DNA of 64,000 bases from Nitrospira sp. CG24A (GCA_002869925.2 NEWT02000034.1:19544-83543); one strand, 5' to 3'; shown: positions 18,794-28,028, numbered from the stretch's first letter. Notes: generated by a model not told the origin, from the sequence alone. Numbers and translations: made by a program.

Positions 18794-19630
18794 ATGTCAG
18801 CTTGGTTACCGCACATAGACAGTTCGGCTCTACTCGACGGGCTTTCCTCGCTGCTCCTGCTGTTCTTCCTTTTCATCGTGCGGATGGTGATCGTCCGGGC
18901 GATCTCGAAAAATCCTACCCTCTCGATGGAAGCGAAACGTCGATGGGTGGTCTCTGTCCGCAATAGCATGGTGTTTGTTTTGCTGGTGGGGCTGCTCGTT
19001 ATCTGGGCGCACGAACTTCAAGCCTTTGCCGTCTCCCTCGTAGCGGTCGCAGCCGCGCTTGTGCTGGCGACGAAGGAGCTCATTCTCTGTTGGAGTGGAG
19101 CCGCGCTACGGGTGGGGGGGAAGGTCTACTCGGTTGGCGATCGCATTCAGATCGCCGGTCATCGCGGTGTCGTCTTGGACCACGACATCTTTGCGACCAA
19201 GCTCCTTGAGATCGGACCGGGCCAAGCATCGCATCTCTATACCGGCCGTACGACCGTGTTTCCGAATAGCTTGCTGTTTATGAATCCCTTGGTCAAAGAG
19301 AATCCAGACCAGGAATATGGGCTCTATATTCTTTCGATCCCCCTCAAGGAGACTGAAGATTGGCGAAGTGCCGAACGGCACCTGCTTGATGCAGCAAAGG
19401 CAGAATGTGCCTCGTTTATGGGTGAAGCCAGCCGACAGATGAAGTTGTTAGAACAGACCAATTTGCTCGAAGCTCCATCGCCTGAGCCCCGCATTACCAT
19501 CCAAGTCATCGAAGGGGGGCATATCCAGTTGGTGCTACGATTTCCGGCGCCCGATCGTGGACGTTCACGAGTTGAACAAGCTATTCTACGACGGTATTTG
19601 ACTGCGGTTGCGTCACTGGTTAACAAATAG
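18794..19630 (+). CDS. Mechanosensitive channel family protein (MscS-type)
   Basis: 278 residues. Three N-terminal membrane segments (about 14-32, 53-73, 76-93), then the MscS beta domain with GGKVYSVGDRIQIAGHRGVVLDHD, a soluble C-terminal domain and VFPNSLLFMNPLVKE, which matches the conserved VPNS-type segment. The pore helix ends in KELILCWSGAALRV rather than the Gly/Ala ladder of E. coli MscS, so gating properties may differ. ATG start; no partner genes. Confidence 0.8.
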   Translation: MSAWLPHIDSSALLDGLSSLLLLFFLFIVRMVIVRAISKNPTLSMEAKRRWVVSVRNSMVFVLLVGLLVIWAHELQAFAVSLVAVAAALVLATKELILCWSGAALRVGGKVYSVGDRIQIAGHRGVVLDHDIFATKLLEIGPGQASHLYTGRTTVFPNSLLFMNPLVKENPDQEYGLYILSIPLKETEDWRSAERHLLDAAKAECASFMGEASRQMKLLEQTNLLEAPSPEPRITIQVIEGGHIQLVLRFPAPDRGRSRVEQAILRRYLTAVASLVNK

Positions 19631-19944
19631 GACGCTCCATCTGGCCCACCAGCAGTTTCTCACCCCCCACTCTTCTTGGCAGGGTTCATAGACGATAGTC
19701 TCCCACAACGCCTTGATCGGCTGTGGTAGTACTAAACGACAGCGTTGACCATTCTGTATGCCATTGAGACTGAGCACTATACCTAGAAAAGGCTATTCCA
19801 TCTGGCTGCCTGTAGGCATGGGCACCCACCACCGACCTTGCTGCCTGCATAGGGCATCCTGAGCGCTCTTGCGTCTGGTCCTTGAACTTCAGTATGATGC
19901 GGCCCTTGTTTATCCATTTCATCAGAGGAAGGGAGGATTCGGTC
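19631..19944. other. Intergenic region upstream of a disrupted exported gene
   Basis: 314 bases between mscS and the signal-peptide fragment at 19945. It has no gene I can support. A plus-strand promoter candidate lies at 19869-19898. Confidence 0.4.
19869..19898 (+). promoter_or_regulatory. Candidate promoter of the disrupted exported gene
   Basis: TTGCGT (19869-19874), an 18-base spacer and TATGAT (19893-19898), 47 bases upstream of an ATG with a strong GGAAGGGAGG ribosome site. If active it would now drive a chimeric reading frame through the IS remnant. Confidence 0.35.
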
Positions 19945-20043
19945 ATGAAACGGATTGGTACAGGGATTGTCACAGCGACGAGTACGGTTTTGCTGGCCAG
20001 CGTGTCCTATGTGCTCGCCAATGAGCCGAAGGAAGGCCCCCCT
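19945..20043 (+). pseudogene. 5' fragment of an exported protein gene, cut by an IS3 remnant
   Basis: ATG 19945 with GGAAGGGAGG upstream opens a textbook signal peptide: MKRIGTGIVTATSTVLLASV, then SYVLANEPKEG. At about 20043 the sequence changes abruptly into antisense IS3 orfA. The frame happens to stay open to 20361, so the cell may make a 138-residue secreted chimera whose last 105 residues derive from the transposase antisense strand. The original protein cannot be identified. Confidence 0.6.
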
Positions 20044-20290
20044 CATCCGCTTGAGCCGACCGTTCTCGTGCTCCAGTTCTTTCAGCCGTTTGATATCGGA
20101 GGCCTCGAGGCCCCCATACTTGGCTTTCCACTTGTAGTACGTGGCCGAACTGATGCCGTAGCTCCGCCAGATCTCGTTGACGGGGCGGCCGGCATCGGCC
20201 TCTTTGAGTATGGACACAATCTGCGTCTCGGTGAACTTCGACTGGCGCATGGGAACCTCCTGGCTAAGGTGACTATTGTGCCAGAACGTT
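20044..20290 (-). mobile_element. IS3-family orfA remnant
   Basis: On the minus strand ATG 20250 opens RQSKFTETQIVSILKEADAG, SYGISSATYYKWKAKYGG and KELEHENGRLKRM, the helix-turn-helix/leucine-zipper start of an IS3-group OrfA. Homology stops at RLKRM (20044), where a signal-peptide gene begins; orfB is missing entirely. About 40 bases of IS leader lie right of the start. The exact terminal inverted repeat cannot be fixed. A dead 5' fragment. Confidence 0.85.
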
Positions 20291-20866
20291 CTCCTTATGG
20301 ACCGTCTCAGATTGGGGGAAGCTTACGCTGGTACCTAGCTCGCTGCGCTGATTCTTTCTAAAGTCGTCCTTAGTGACCTGCCCAAGATAAATCTCCGTCA
20401 CCGTCATAGGAGCCCTATCCTTAGCCGGCTCCGTGGAGTTGTCCACGTCATAGACAAACACACACATCCATTGATTGCGTGCCCCATGAGTGTCTACGGC
20501 ACCTCCGGCCTTCCGAGTCGCCTTGATTTCCACACCGTCGGACCCAGCCTTAACTTTATTGTCAGGGTATACGCCATTCACAACGAGGTCTGGGTGACCG
20601 TTGTGGTACAGGTTGACGGTCAGACTTCTGGAATGTTTTGCCAGGCTTGCTGTGAACATGTCCGATAAAACTCCTGACATAATCGCGGGCCGTAACATGT
20701 CGTCAAGTCGCTGAAGCCCTCGTTCGATAAGGCGAAGATTCACGTCGTAGAAAAAGTCGTAAACATCCTGCATTGCCATTTCGAAATCCTTCAAACGGAG
20801 GCCAAAAGGCAATTCGGCATTCCGATTAAAGCATTTAGTAGTTACTTCGTTTCGTACGAAAGACAT
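20273..20866 (-). pseudogene. PD-(D/E)XK nuclease-like protein, C-terminus lost at the IS fragment
   Basis: About 197 residues from ATG 20866 (ATG 20887 is also in frame; neither has a clear ribosome site). The core HPDLVVNGVYPDNKVKAG then DGVEIKATRKAGG contains an Asp and an E-x-K triad as in PD-(D/E)XK nucleases, followed by DTHGARNQWMCVFVYDVD. The last 15 or so residues run into the IS remnant (ending ENVLAQ), so the native C-terminus is replaced. Possibly an orphan restriction or defence nuclease; no methylase is adjacent. Family assignment is inferred from motif shape alone. Confidence 0.5.
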
Positions 20867-21083
20867 ATTTTCTGGGGGGAGTCGCATCTGTAGTTCGTCG
20901 ATACTAAAGATGGCAGCACATCATAAGGGCTTCGGTTTCGTGTCGCAACTACTAGTCCTAATCGGGAGTGAAAAACCGGGGTGTTAGGGCCTCTACCAAC
21001 TAATGGTATGAGTGAAGCGCAATCTATAAGGAACAGAACCTGTTCCACTCATTGACTTCTATTTTCCTGCCGGATTAACTTAT

Positions 21084-21293
21084 TTAAGAGGGGTTTTTGG
21101 GTTTGTTTGGCGGGGTAGGCGCCATGCGGTTTGACGGCATGCGGAGATGGGAGGGCAACGCTTGGTCGATAGAATCCCATTCAGACTCCAGAGCCGAGAA
21201 GGCCTTGGCTTTTTTGCGTCGGTGAATCTGGGTCTCGATGCGGGGACTTTCTTGGCCTTGAGCCTTGGAGGTTGGAGGCTGATCGGAACGCAT
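21084..21293 (-). CDS. Small basic, probably disordered protein
   Basis: 69 residues, rich in Lys, Pro, Ser and Arg, with RRKKAKAF in the middle and a Pro-rich tail (TPPNKPKNPS). No helix-forming hydrophobic core. The evidence for a real gene is the ATG at 21293 with GGAGAGGAG at normal distance. No family recognised. It is divergent from the OmpA-like gene. Confidence 0.45.
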   Translation of the reverse strand: MRSDQPPTSKAQGQESPRIETQIHRRKKAKAFSALESEWDSIDQALPSHLRMPSNRMAPTPPNKPKNPS

Positions 21294-21380
21294 GTGGTTG
21301 CTCCTCTCCGAGAAAGTATTGTTCTTGTCACCATAGCATCGGGTGAATTGGGTGGTCAATGACGACAAGGGCTCAAATTC

Positions 21381-21408
21381 TTGACAATACAGGGCTATTT
21401 GCTATGGT
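21381..21408 (+). promoter_or_regulatory. Sigma-70-type promoter of the OmpA-like gene
   Basis: TTGACA (21381-21386), a 16-base spacer and TATGGT (21403-21408), about 40 bases before the start codon at 21448. The -35 is a full consensus match. Confidence 0.55.
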
Positions 21409-21447
21409 TGACACAGCAACGCTTGTCTCACATGAAGGACAAATACC

Positions 21448-22986
21448 ATGGCTCACCATTCAATGAATTCAGCCGTCTCTATCATGGTCTGGACTTTGGC
21501 TACACCGTTCCTTTCGGTAGCCTGGGCAACAGACGACATCAATGCCATCCGATTCGGAGAAGCGGCTCTGGCCTATTCGTCCGGCTCCATCCAGCACACC
21601 ACGCCGCAAGATGGGTTTGTGAATGTGGTTACCGGCGACAATCAGACCACCGGAGATCATATGATATTGGGAAGCAGGGATGTCCTGTATCTCCGCCTCA
21701 AGAACCCCGGTAATGTTGCGCTTGGGGATCTTTTCACGATCTATAAACGTCCGCACAAAGTATTTCATCCCGTGACCGGTCAATACATGGGGCATTTGGT
21801 CAATCGGCTTGCGGTGGTTCAGGTGAATGAAGTTCACAAGGACCTGACCACTGTTCAAATCGTGCGGGCCTATGCCGCTGTCTCGCCGGGCGACCCGGTC
21901 ATGAAGTTTGCTCTTCCGGCTGACGAGGGGGAAGCGGTTGGCCTCCCTTCCGGAGGTGATGCGGAGGGGCGGGTTGTGGAGTTCCAATCCAATCTGGGCG
22001 TCATGAACATGGCGGCGCAAAGGAATATCGTTTATCTGGACCGGGGACGAGAAGACGGGGTCAGGCCTGGGGATCGAATGGACATCGTTCGGTCCGGCGG
22101 GAGTCTTCCTCAACGGGTCGTGGGCGAATTGAAGATTTTGTCGATTGAAGACCGAACGGCCACGGCGCTGATCACCAAATCGATCTCCCGCATTCTCAAG
22201 GGTGATCGCTTCAGGACGAAGGGTCATGTCCACGAGGCCATGCCGATCTCTCAATCACCCTTGGAATCACTGGGCGGATCCCCTGCTCAGAATGTCTCCC
22301 CTGCGGCTGTTACTTCTCAGAGCAAGTTGCAGGTCAAGAATGTCGCCGGTGACACCCGGGTCAGTCTCAGTGAATTGATGAAGCAGCTTCGATTTGAATC
22401 GGGCGAAGCCACCATCACGTCCGAGGGCTATCAGGTACTCGACGAACTGATCGCGCATCTCAAGACTGATGCCGGCGATCGGTTGATTCGAGTCGAGGGT
22501 CATGCGGATAACATGGAAATCGGCCCTTCGCTGAAATCACGCTATCAAACGAACTGGGATCTCTCGAAAGCTCGGGCTGGAGTGGTCCTTCATTATTTGC
22601 TCGAGAAGGGCGGGATCGATTCGGAGAAACTTTCGTCTGTGGGCTACGGCGATACAAAACCGATAGCAGGCAACGCCACTGAAGCAGATCGGCAGAAGAA
22701 CCGTCGCGTGGATATCGTACTGTATTCATCGGAATCGATTGGTGAACGGCCTGAGCAGGCTGCGAAGCCAACGGAGACAGGCGATGTCAGCTATAGCGTG
22801 TCTCGTCTCAGTTCAGCGGAAGGCGGAGCTCCGAGCGCTGCCGTGGACCAGGCGACTCCAACTGGTTCGTCCAAGGAACAGCCCTCCTCTATCCCTGCAA
22901 GCCCTGCTTCGGTAACGAATCCGGCATCAGTCGGTGAGGGCAATTCAGGCCAGGTTCCCGCTCCTCCGGCTGTCCCCCCACGGTAA
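21448..22986 (+). CDS. OmpA-family cell-envelope protein
   Basis: 512 residues. Signal peptide near the start (MVWTLATPFLSVAWA). Residues about 60-270 form a domain of unknown type with Gly/Asp-rich beta segments (VVTGDNQTTGDHMILGSRD, DRGREDGVRPGDRMDIVR), perhaps SH3-like. Residues about 310-430 are an OmpA-C peptidoglycan-binding domain: VEGHADNMEIGPSLKSRYQ, NWDLSKARAGVVLHYLL, GYGDTKPIAGNATEADR and QKNRRVDIVL. The C-terminal 80 residues are Pro/Ser-rich and likely unstructured. ATG follows GAAGGA; terminator downstream. Confidence 0.88.
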   Translation: MAHHSMNSAVSIMVWTLATPFLSVAWATDDINAIRFGEAALAYSSGSIQHTTPQDGFVNVVTGDNQTTGDHMILGSRDVLYLRLKNPGNVALGDLFTIYKRPHKVFHPVTGQYMGHLVNRLAVVQVNEVHKDLTTVQIVRAYAAVSPGDPVMKFALPADEGEAVGLPSGGDAEGRVVEFQSNLGVMNMAAQRNIVYLDRGREDGVRPGDRMDIVRSGGSLPQRVVGELKILSIEDRTATALITKSISRILKGDRFRTKGHVHEAMPISQSPLESLGGSPAQNVSPAAVTSQSKLQVKNVAGDTRVSLSELMKQLRFESGEATITSEGYQVLDELIAHLKTDAGDRLIRVEGHADNMEIGPSLKSRYQTNWDLSKARAGVVLHYLLEKGGIDSEKLSSVGYGDTKPIAGNATEADRQKNRRVDIVLYSSESIGERPEQAAKPTETGDVSYSVSRLSSAEGGAPSAAVDQATPTGSSKEQPSSIPASPASVTNPASVGEGNSGQVPAPPAVPPR

Positions 22987-23005
22987 ATTCATCGAATGTT
23001 GTGCG

Positions 23006-23039
23006 GAGGGTTGACGTTGAATCGTCAACCCTCTTCGAT
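23006..23039 (+). terminator. Rho-independent-like terminator after the OmpA-like gene
   Basis: An 11-bp perfect stem GAGGGTTGACG / CGTCAACCCTC with a six-base loop (23006-23033), followed by a T-rich stretch broken by single C, G and A. Twenty bases after the OmpA-like stop codon. Confidence 0.65.
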
Positions 23040-23108
23040 TCTCCTCAAGAACCTTTCCATCATTTCTCTCTCGTTGTCCCCCCTTTTCCTGTGCTGCTAC
23101 AATACCGC

Positions 23109-25433
23109 ATGATATCGACGCAGGCAGACCCTTCCCCTACAGAGCCAGAGACCCTCTTCGCCGATGTCATTGTGCCACGACATCTGGCAGGTTCCTTCAC
23201 CTACACCGTACCCTCGTCGCTCCGACACACACTCCGTATCGGACATCGAGTGCTTGTGCCATTCGGACGGTCGATTCTTGAAGGAGCCGTGGTCGCCCTC
23301 GTTCACGTTATTCCTCAAGGTCTTAACCGGGCACGCCTCAAGGAGATTCGCTCGTTGATTTCTGAGGGGGCCGCGACAGACGTGTCCTCAAGCCTCTTTC
23401 AACTCTCACGGCAGGTGGCTGAAGCGTACGTCGCGCCATGGGGGCAATGTCTCCGGCTGGTGTTGCCTCCAATACCCAAACCGCAGGCACCGGTTGTTCA
23501 TGTCGAGCTGACAGAACAGGGACGGGCCGCACTTGAGTCTCGCGCACCCTGTTTGGTGAAAGAGCGGGCGTTGCTCACTCGTCTTCGAAATAAACCGTTG
23601 AAGCTCCGCCAATCATCTCGCCGCCCTGCTTCTGCCGACCTATTGCGCGATCTGAAAGCTCGTGGGTGGGTCGTGGAAGTTCGGGACATACCACCTACCT
23701 CGGCCGCGCCGCCCCCTCTCACAACTCGACGGGAGAAACAGGGCAATTTGGACCGTACCGAACCATTCATCCCTGCCTCGGCAATGTCTTGGGCGGAGCC
23801 ACTGTTCGATGCGATGAAAGACCAAAGAGCGATGCAGGTGCTGGTACAGGCTTCCTGGGCCGATCGACTGAGGCTGTTGCAACAGGCCATTCGTTTTGTA
23901 CTCGAGCGAGGACAGACGATCCTCCTCATCGTAGGCGAAGCGGAGCGAGCTGAATGGGTTGCCGGCTTACTCCGTGATGACGAGGCGGGCATTTCCCCGA
24001 TCTGCTTCCATAGCGGCCTTTCAGACCAGCTCAAAACCAAGATGTGGGATCAGATTCATCAACAGGTCGTTCGCGTGATTGTGGGGACGCGATCGGCTAT
24101 CTTTCTCCCATTGACGGCGCTTGGGGCGATTTGGGTCGAGGGAGAAGATGATGCATCGCTCAAAGAACCACAAGAGCCTCGCTACCATGCACGGGACGTG
24201 GCGTGGTTGAGGGCACAGAATGAACAGGTTGTGCTGGTCCTGAGTTCTGCCCACCCCTCGCTTGAGAGCAGAGCGGCAGTGGAACAACGAGGGATCGCGA
24301 TACAGAAGCTCATGCCTCCTGGGGCTCGACCGAATGTCCAGGTCGTTGATTTACGCGAGCACGGTCGGGGCACGGTACTGAGCCGACCGCTTATTCTGGC
24401 CATGGAGGAAGCGATCAGTCGCCGGGCCGGCGTCCTGCTGTTTCTCAATCGGAAGGGTTATGCCGGAGCCCTTGTCTGTCGTGATTGCGGCCAGGTGCCC
24501 CGCTGTCCCGCCTGTCGTGTCGCGCTGATGTACTCTCGGCAAACGAGCCGCCTGCTTTGTTCCTACTGCGGGGATATGACCCCCCTTCCTGAAACTTGCG
24601 CCTCCTGTTCTGGTCCTCGTATGCAGTTGATCGGGGAGGGTACAGAGCGAGTGGAAGAGGATGCGAAGCGATGGTTTCCTCACGCGACGGTCATTCGGCT
24701 CGATGGCGACACCATGCGGCGTCCGGAGCAGGCCGAAATTCTCTGGAGGAAAGTCGAGCAAGGGGGGTGGGATATCATCGTCGGGACGCAGTTGCTGCTA
24801 CGCCGAGGGTCCCTTCCTGCGATGGGCCTCGTTGGGATTGTGCAGGCAGACGCGGGACTCACTGTGCCAAATTTCCAATCCGCCGAACGTACCTATCATA
24901 CGCTGCTCGATGCGATCAGTCTTGCCGATTCTGCAGAGGCTGGCGGCCAGGTGATCGTGCAGACCAATCTGTCGTCCCATCATGCGATTCAGGCTGTGGT
25001 CAAGAACGACGAATCCGTCTTTCTCACGGAGGAACTGTCCCATCGGCGTGCATTGGGGTATCCGCCCTCGGTGCAGTTGATTGCCCTCCTCGTGTCCGGG
25101 ACCGATGAGAAAATGGTTCACGATGCGGCAGCGGCCTGGGCATCTCGGCTTCTTGCACACTCGTCACCGGCTGTGGTCGGGCAGATAGCGAGGACAAAGC
25201 CGCTCTCGTCAATTCAATCGCCCGATCGACTGGACGGCCTCACGGTCCTGGGGCCGATTCCTTCTCCGGTTCCGAGACTCCGAGGGCGGTATCGTTGGCA
25301 GATTCTCGTGAAATCGTCCGAACGGGGTACAGGGCTCGAAGCGGTGCGGGCCACAGTCAAGGATATGGAACGAACATATCAGAGACGGGCCATCAAGTTC
25401 GATGTCGACGTCGATCCGATCGAGATGTGGTAG
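23109..25433 (+). CDS. priA: Primosomal protein N' (PriA) with degenerate helicase motifs
   Basis: Replication-restart protein. 774 residues from ATG 23109 (upstream frame not conserved). The N-terminal 3'-DNA-binding domain (ADVIVPRHLAGSFTYTVP) and the eight-cysteine zinc module (CRDCGQVPRCPAC, then CSYC and CASC, about 457-500) are intact. The ATPase is not: where Walker A GVTGSGKTE should lie (about residue 245) the sequence is VLVQASWADRLRLL; the DEEH box reads WVEGEDDASLKEP; motif VI QVAGRAGR is replaced by LADSAEAGGQ. GTRSAIFLPL, LNRKGYA and YHARDVA show the correct alignment. So it is probably a non-helicase loader, as for actinobacterial PriA. Confidence 0.88.
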   Translation: MISTQADPSPTEPETLFADVIVPRHLAGSFTYTVPSSLRHTLRIGHRVLVPFGRSILEGAVVALVHVIPQGLNRARLKEIRSLISEGAATDVSSSLFQLSRQVAEAYVAPWGQCLRLVLPPIPKPQAPVVHVELTEQGRAALESRAPCLVKERALLTRLRNKPLKLRQSSRRPASADLLRDLKARGWVVEVRDIPPTSAAPPPLTTRREKQGNLDRTEPFIPASAMSWAEPLFDAMKDQRAMQVLVQASWADRLRLLQQAIRFVLERGQTILLIVGEAERAEWVAGLLRDDEAGISPICFHSGLSDQLKTKMWDQIHQQVVRVIVGTRSAIFLPLTALGAIWVEGEDDASLKEPQEPRYHARDVAWLRAQNEQVVLVLSSAHPSLESRAAVEQRGIAIQKLMPPGARPNVQVVDLREHGRGTVLSRPLILAMEEAISRRAGVLLFLNRKGYAGALVCRDCGQVPRCPACRVALMYSRQTSRLLCSYCGDMTPLPETCASCSGPRMQLIGEGTERVEEDAKRWFPHATVIRLDGDTMRRPEQAEILWRKVEQGGWDIIVGTQLLLRRGSLPAMGLVGIVQADAGLTVPNFQSAERTYHTLLDAISLADSAEAGGQVIVQTNLSSHHAIQAVVKNDESVFLTEELSHRRALGYPPSVQLIALLVSGTDEKMVHDAAAAWASRLLAHSSPAVVGQIARTKPLSSIQSPDRLDGLTVLGPIPSPVPRLRGRYRWQILVKSSERGTGLEAVRATVKDMERTYQRRAIKFDVDVDPIEMW

Positions 25434-25436
25434 GTG

Positions 25437-25880
25437 TTACTTGTTTCTGCGGGAGCGCCTTGACTGCGGCGCAGGTGAAGGGTTCTGGATTGCATCGACC
25501 GATTCAGCGGGGATGGGCTGGCGGGCTCGTTTGAAGAACCCATAGGAAAATGTGATCCAAAAAACAGCTGAAACGAGCCCCGTCAGAACGGCTGAGAGCA
25601 TCGTCCCCAACTGTTCGTCGGTCGGCTCCGTCGTGATGGAACGGACCTGAACCATTGTGACGATGGGCCAGGCAAGACTCTCCAGGCCGAGCAATAGGGT
25701 TGCCCAAGCCCAAACAAGTCCAATCGTCCGACCCTGCCACACCAGAAATCCTGCGACGACTCCTGTAATGAGAAAGACTCCCCAGGCTGGAAGCGAGTCC
25801 CACGCAAGCCACGCTCCTGCCGCGACAACGAGGCTGCCAAGCAGGGCATTCAGTTGAGGGCTCCACCATGTGGTACCCAT
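25437..25880 (-). CDS. Membrane protein of unknown function, four helices
   Basis: 147 residues. Four hydrophobic segments (about 10-28, 31-48, 52-75, 91-113) and a basic C-terminal tail ending SRRSRRNK. No signature recognised. Its end lies three bases from the convergent priA stop, and it has its own ATG (25880). Conservation is unknown to me. Confidence 0.6.
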   Translation of the reverse strand: MGTTWWSPQLNALLGSLVVAAGAWLAWDSLPAWGVFLITGVVAGFLVWQGRTIGLVWAWATLLLGLESLAWPIVTMVQVRSITTEPTDEQLGTMLSAVLTGLVSAVFWITFSYGFFKRARQPIPAESVDAIQNPSPAPQSRRSRRNK

Positions 25881-26126
25881 ACTAGGAATCTCTCTCCAGG
25901 GACGAGGGGCGGGTTAGTGTGCGTTCAGCCGGCGTGGTTGTCAATGGAGGTGTCTGTTGGCTCACCATGCAAGACGCTCTATTTTCAGGCGAAGAATGTT
26001 GCTCTTCCGCCATTGATGAAGGAACCTATCGCGGCTGCGCGAGTGTGTGCTTCTTGCAGCGCTCTCCTGCTCTACCGTCCTATGGCATTCGGTCCGTCGT
26101 TGCATCGTAAGTCGTTCGTTTCCGGG

Positions 26127-26870
26127 TCACCCTGCATGGCGGTCATCTTGGCTGCTGCCTCGTCCGATCGCTTGAAAGAGCCGCGCACGTTCCTCTCCGG
26201 TGAGAGGCTTCCACTGTCCCGGGGCCAGTCCATCAAGCGTAATATGCATAATACGAACGCGAAGCAGCGTGAGCACTCGACACCCCAATACTTGGCACAT
26301 GCGCCTGATCTGTCGATTGCGCCCCTCGGTGAGAATAATACGAAACCGTGCGGGGCCGAGTCGTTCAATCCGGCAGGGTTTGGTCGACTGGTCGAGAATG
26401 ACAATTCCCTGGGCCATGCGATTGATGAACATCTGATCGAAAGGATGATCGACTGACACCTCATACTCCCGTTCGTGTCCATGCTCCGTTCGTAAGATCT
26501 CGTTGACAATGTCCCCGTCGTTTGTGAGCAGGATAAGGCCTGACGAGTCCTTGTCGAGTCGACCGATCGGAAAAATCCGTTCCGGATGGCCGATCTCGGC
26601 AATGATGTTGCGAGGCACGTGCGACTCACTGGTCGTTGTCACACCCACAGGCTTGTAGTATTTGATGTAAAGCGGGACCGTTACCCAGGGAATCACCTGT
26701 CCATCTCGTGCAATACTGTCACCAGGGCCGACCTGATCTCCCAGGCAGGCGATTCGCTGATTGATGGTCACGCGACCGGACTCGATCAGGCGATCGGCTT
26801 CGCGCCGGGAGCAGATGCCGTGCTGGGTGAAAAATTTATTGATGCGAAGCTGGTCGGTCACAGGCAGCAA
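26127..26870 (-). CDS. rluF: 23S rRNA pseudouridine synthase, RluF-like
   Basis: RsuA/RluB/RluF family enzyme. 247 residues: N-terminal S4 RNA-binding domain (RINKFFTQHGICSRREADRLI), then KYYKPVGVTTT and the catalytic-Asp motif GRLDKDSSGLILLTNDGD, EHEREYEV-like GHEREYEVSVD, and GRNRQIRRMCQVLG. Absence of a long basic tail and the DKDSSGLILLTN form point to RluF (23S U2604) more than RluB or RsuA. Fairly sure of family, less of site. Confidence 0.88.
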   Translation of the reverse strand: MLPVTDQLRINKFFTQHGICSRREADRLIESGRVTINQRIACLGDQVGPGDSIARDGQVIPWVTVPLYIKYYKPVGVTTTSESHVPRNIIAEIGHPERIFPIGRLDKDSSGLILLTNDGDIVNEILRTEHGHEREYEVSVDHPFDQMFINRMAQGIVILDQSTKPCRIERLGPARFRIILTEGRNRQIRRMCQVLGCRVLTLLRVRIMHITLDGLAPGQWKPLTGEERARLFQAIGRGSSQDDRHAG

Positions 26871-26950
26871 GCTATTTTAGCAGGTTGCGGAAAAGCTCAG
26901 TTTATACGCAAGACTCCGTTGGAATCTTACACGCGGTATCAATATAGTCT

Positions 26951-27072
26951 CAGGATGCTCAAAAAGGCCGTCCGGCAAGGCTGCAGCGAGCGAAGAGGCG
27001 AGGCGTACGCTTCGGTACGTTGAGCCTCTGAACGATGCGAGAGCGCCGCTGGCGGGCTTTTTCAGCATCCTG
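26951..27072. repeat. Palindromic element family B, copy 1
   Basis: 122 bp. Ends CAGGATGCTCAAAAAGG and its near-exact inverse (CTTTTTCAGCATCCTG). The centre is a dyad CGTACGCTTCGGTACG. It starts on the base next to the TAA stop codon of the agmatinase gene. Copies at 52549 and 59101. Confidence 0.82.
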
Positions 27073-28005
27073 TTAGTGGACGCGGCGGCCCGCTTTGATC
27101 CGTCCAAGCATGCGGTAGATCAAACGGGCGATACAAAATTGTGGCGCGACAAACCCTTCGATTGGAGCGATCTCGCTGATATCCATCCCAAGGATACCAG
27201 GACCATCGGCCAGGGCTGTAATAAGATGCAGCGTGTCGTACCAGCCTAACCCACCGGGTTCGGGAGTGCCGAGCGCGGGAATCAGCGAGGCATCAAGCCC
27301 GTCACAATCGAAGGTGAGATAGACAGGACCGCCGCAGGCCTTCACCACTTCGGGGACCCAGCGAGCGGCCTTGCCTTCATACGGCCCTGAAGGATCAAGA
27401 ATGTCGGCGGCAAAAAACGTGGCAATTCGGTCGGTACTCTGAATGCGATCGATTTCCTCAGGAGAAATGGAGCGAATGCCGATTTGGACGAGCGGCAACC
27501 CGTCGTCGACCACTCGGGCCATGACGCTGGCGTGGCTATAGGGGTTCCCTTGATAGGCCTTCCGCAAGTCGCCATGCGCGTCGATTTGCACCACGCACAG
27601 ATCGGGATAGCGCCGGGCATGAGCTCTGATGGCTCCGAGTGCTCCCGTATGTTCACCGGTCAAAGTGACGATGAACCTCCCGGTGCCGACGTGGGGAGCG
27701 ACAAACGCGTCGATCGCATCTACGGCCTGTCGATCGACTTTGCCGTCAAGATCGAGGGAGCGAGCTGTAGATACTCCTCCCCATTCGCGATATGGCTCGC
27801 ACCGGAGTGTTTCGTCGTATAACTCGACTTGTTGAGACGCCTCAATGATGGCCGATGGGCCACGATCTGACCCCGGCACATAACTCGACGTGTGTTCGTA
27901 GGGTGCGGGCAGGATGTAGACACCCGCCTGATCGGGGTGGCACCAGGGTTCATCGAGGCCGAGAAAATTCTGGTCGATGCCCTCCCAACCAGCGGGAAGT
28001 GTCAT
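27073..28005 (-). CDS. speB: Agmatinase (ureohydrolase family)
   Basis: Mn-dependent hydrolase converting agmatine to putrescine and urea. 310 residues. Metal motifs: TGEHTGALGA, QIDAHGDLR (D-x-H-x-D) and TFDCDGLDAS (D-x-D-x-x-D). The classic first His motif GGDHS reads GEHTG, as in some agmatinases. ATG 28005 with a weak ribosome site, 23 bases after the pyruvoyl arginine decarboxylase gene, so the two genes give arginine to agmatine to putrescine. Substrate is inferred from that partner. Confidence 0.88.
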   Translation of the reverse strand: MTLPAGWEGIDQNFLGLDEPWCHPDQAGVYILPAPYEHTSSYVPGSDRGPSAIIEASQQVELYDETLRCEPYREWGGVSTARSLDLDGKVDRQAVDAIDAFVAPHVGTGRFIVTLTGEHTGALGAIRAHARRYPDLCVVQIDAHGDLRKAYQGNPYSHASVMARVVDDGLPLVQIGIRSISPEEIDRIQSTDRIATFFAADILDPSGPYEGKAARWVPEVVKACGGPVYLTFDCDGLDASLIPALGTPEPGGLGWYDTLHLITALADGPGILGMDISEIAPIEGFVAPQFCIARLIYRMLGRIKAGRRVH

Positions 28006-28028
28006 GGGCGTATACTCACGCAGCTGGG

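Noticed and set aside
25854..26456. 200-residue plus-strand frame
   Set aside because: Mostly antisense to rluF and low-information at its start.
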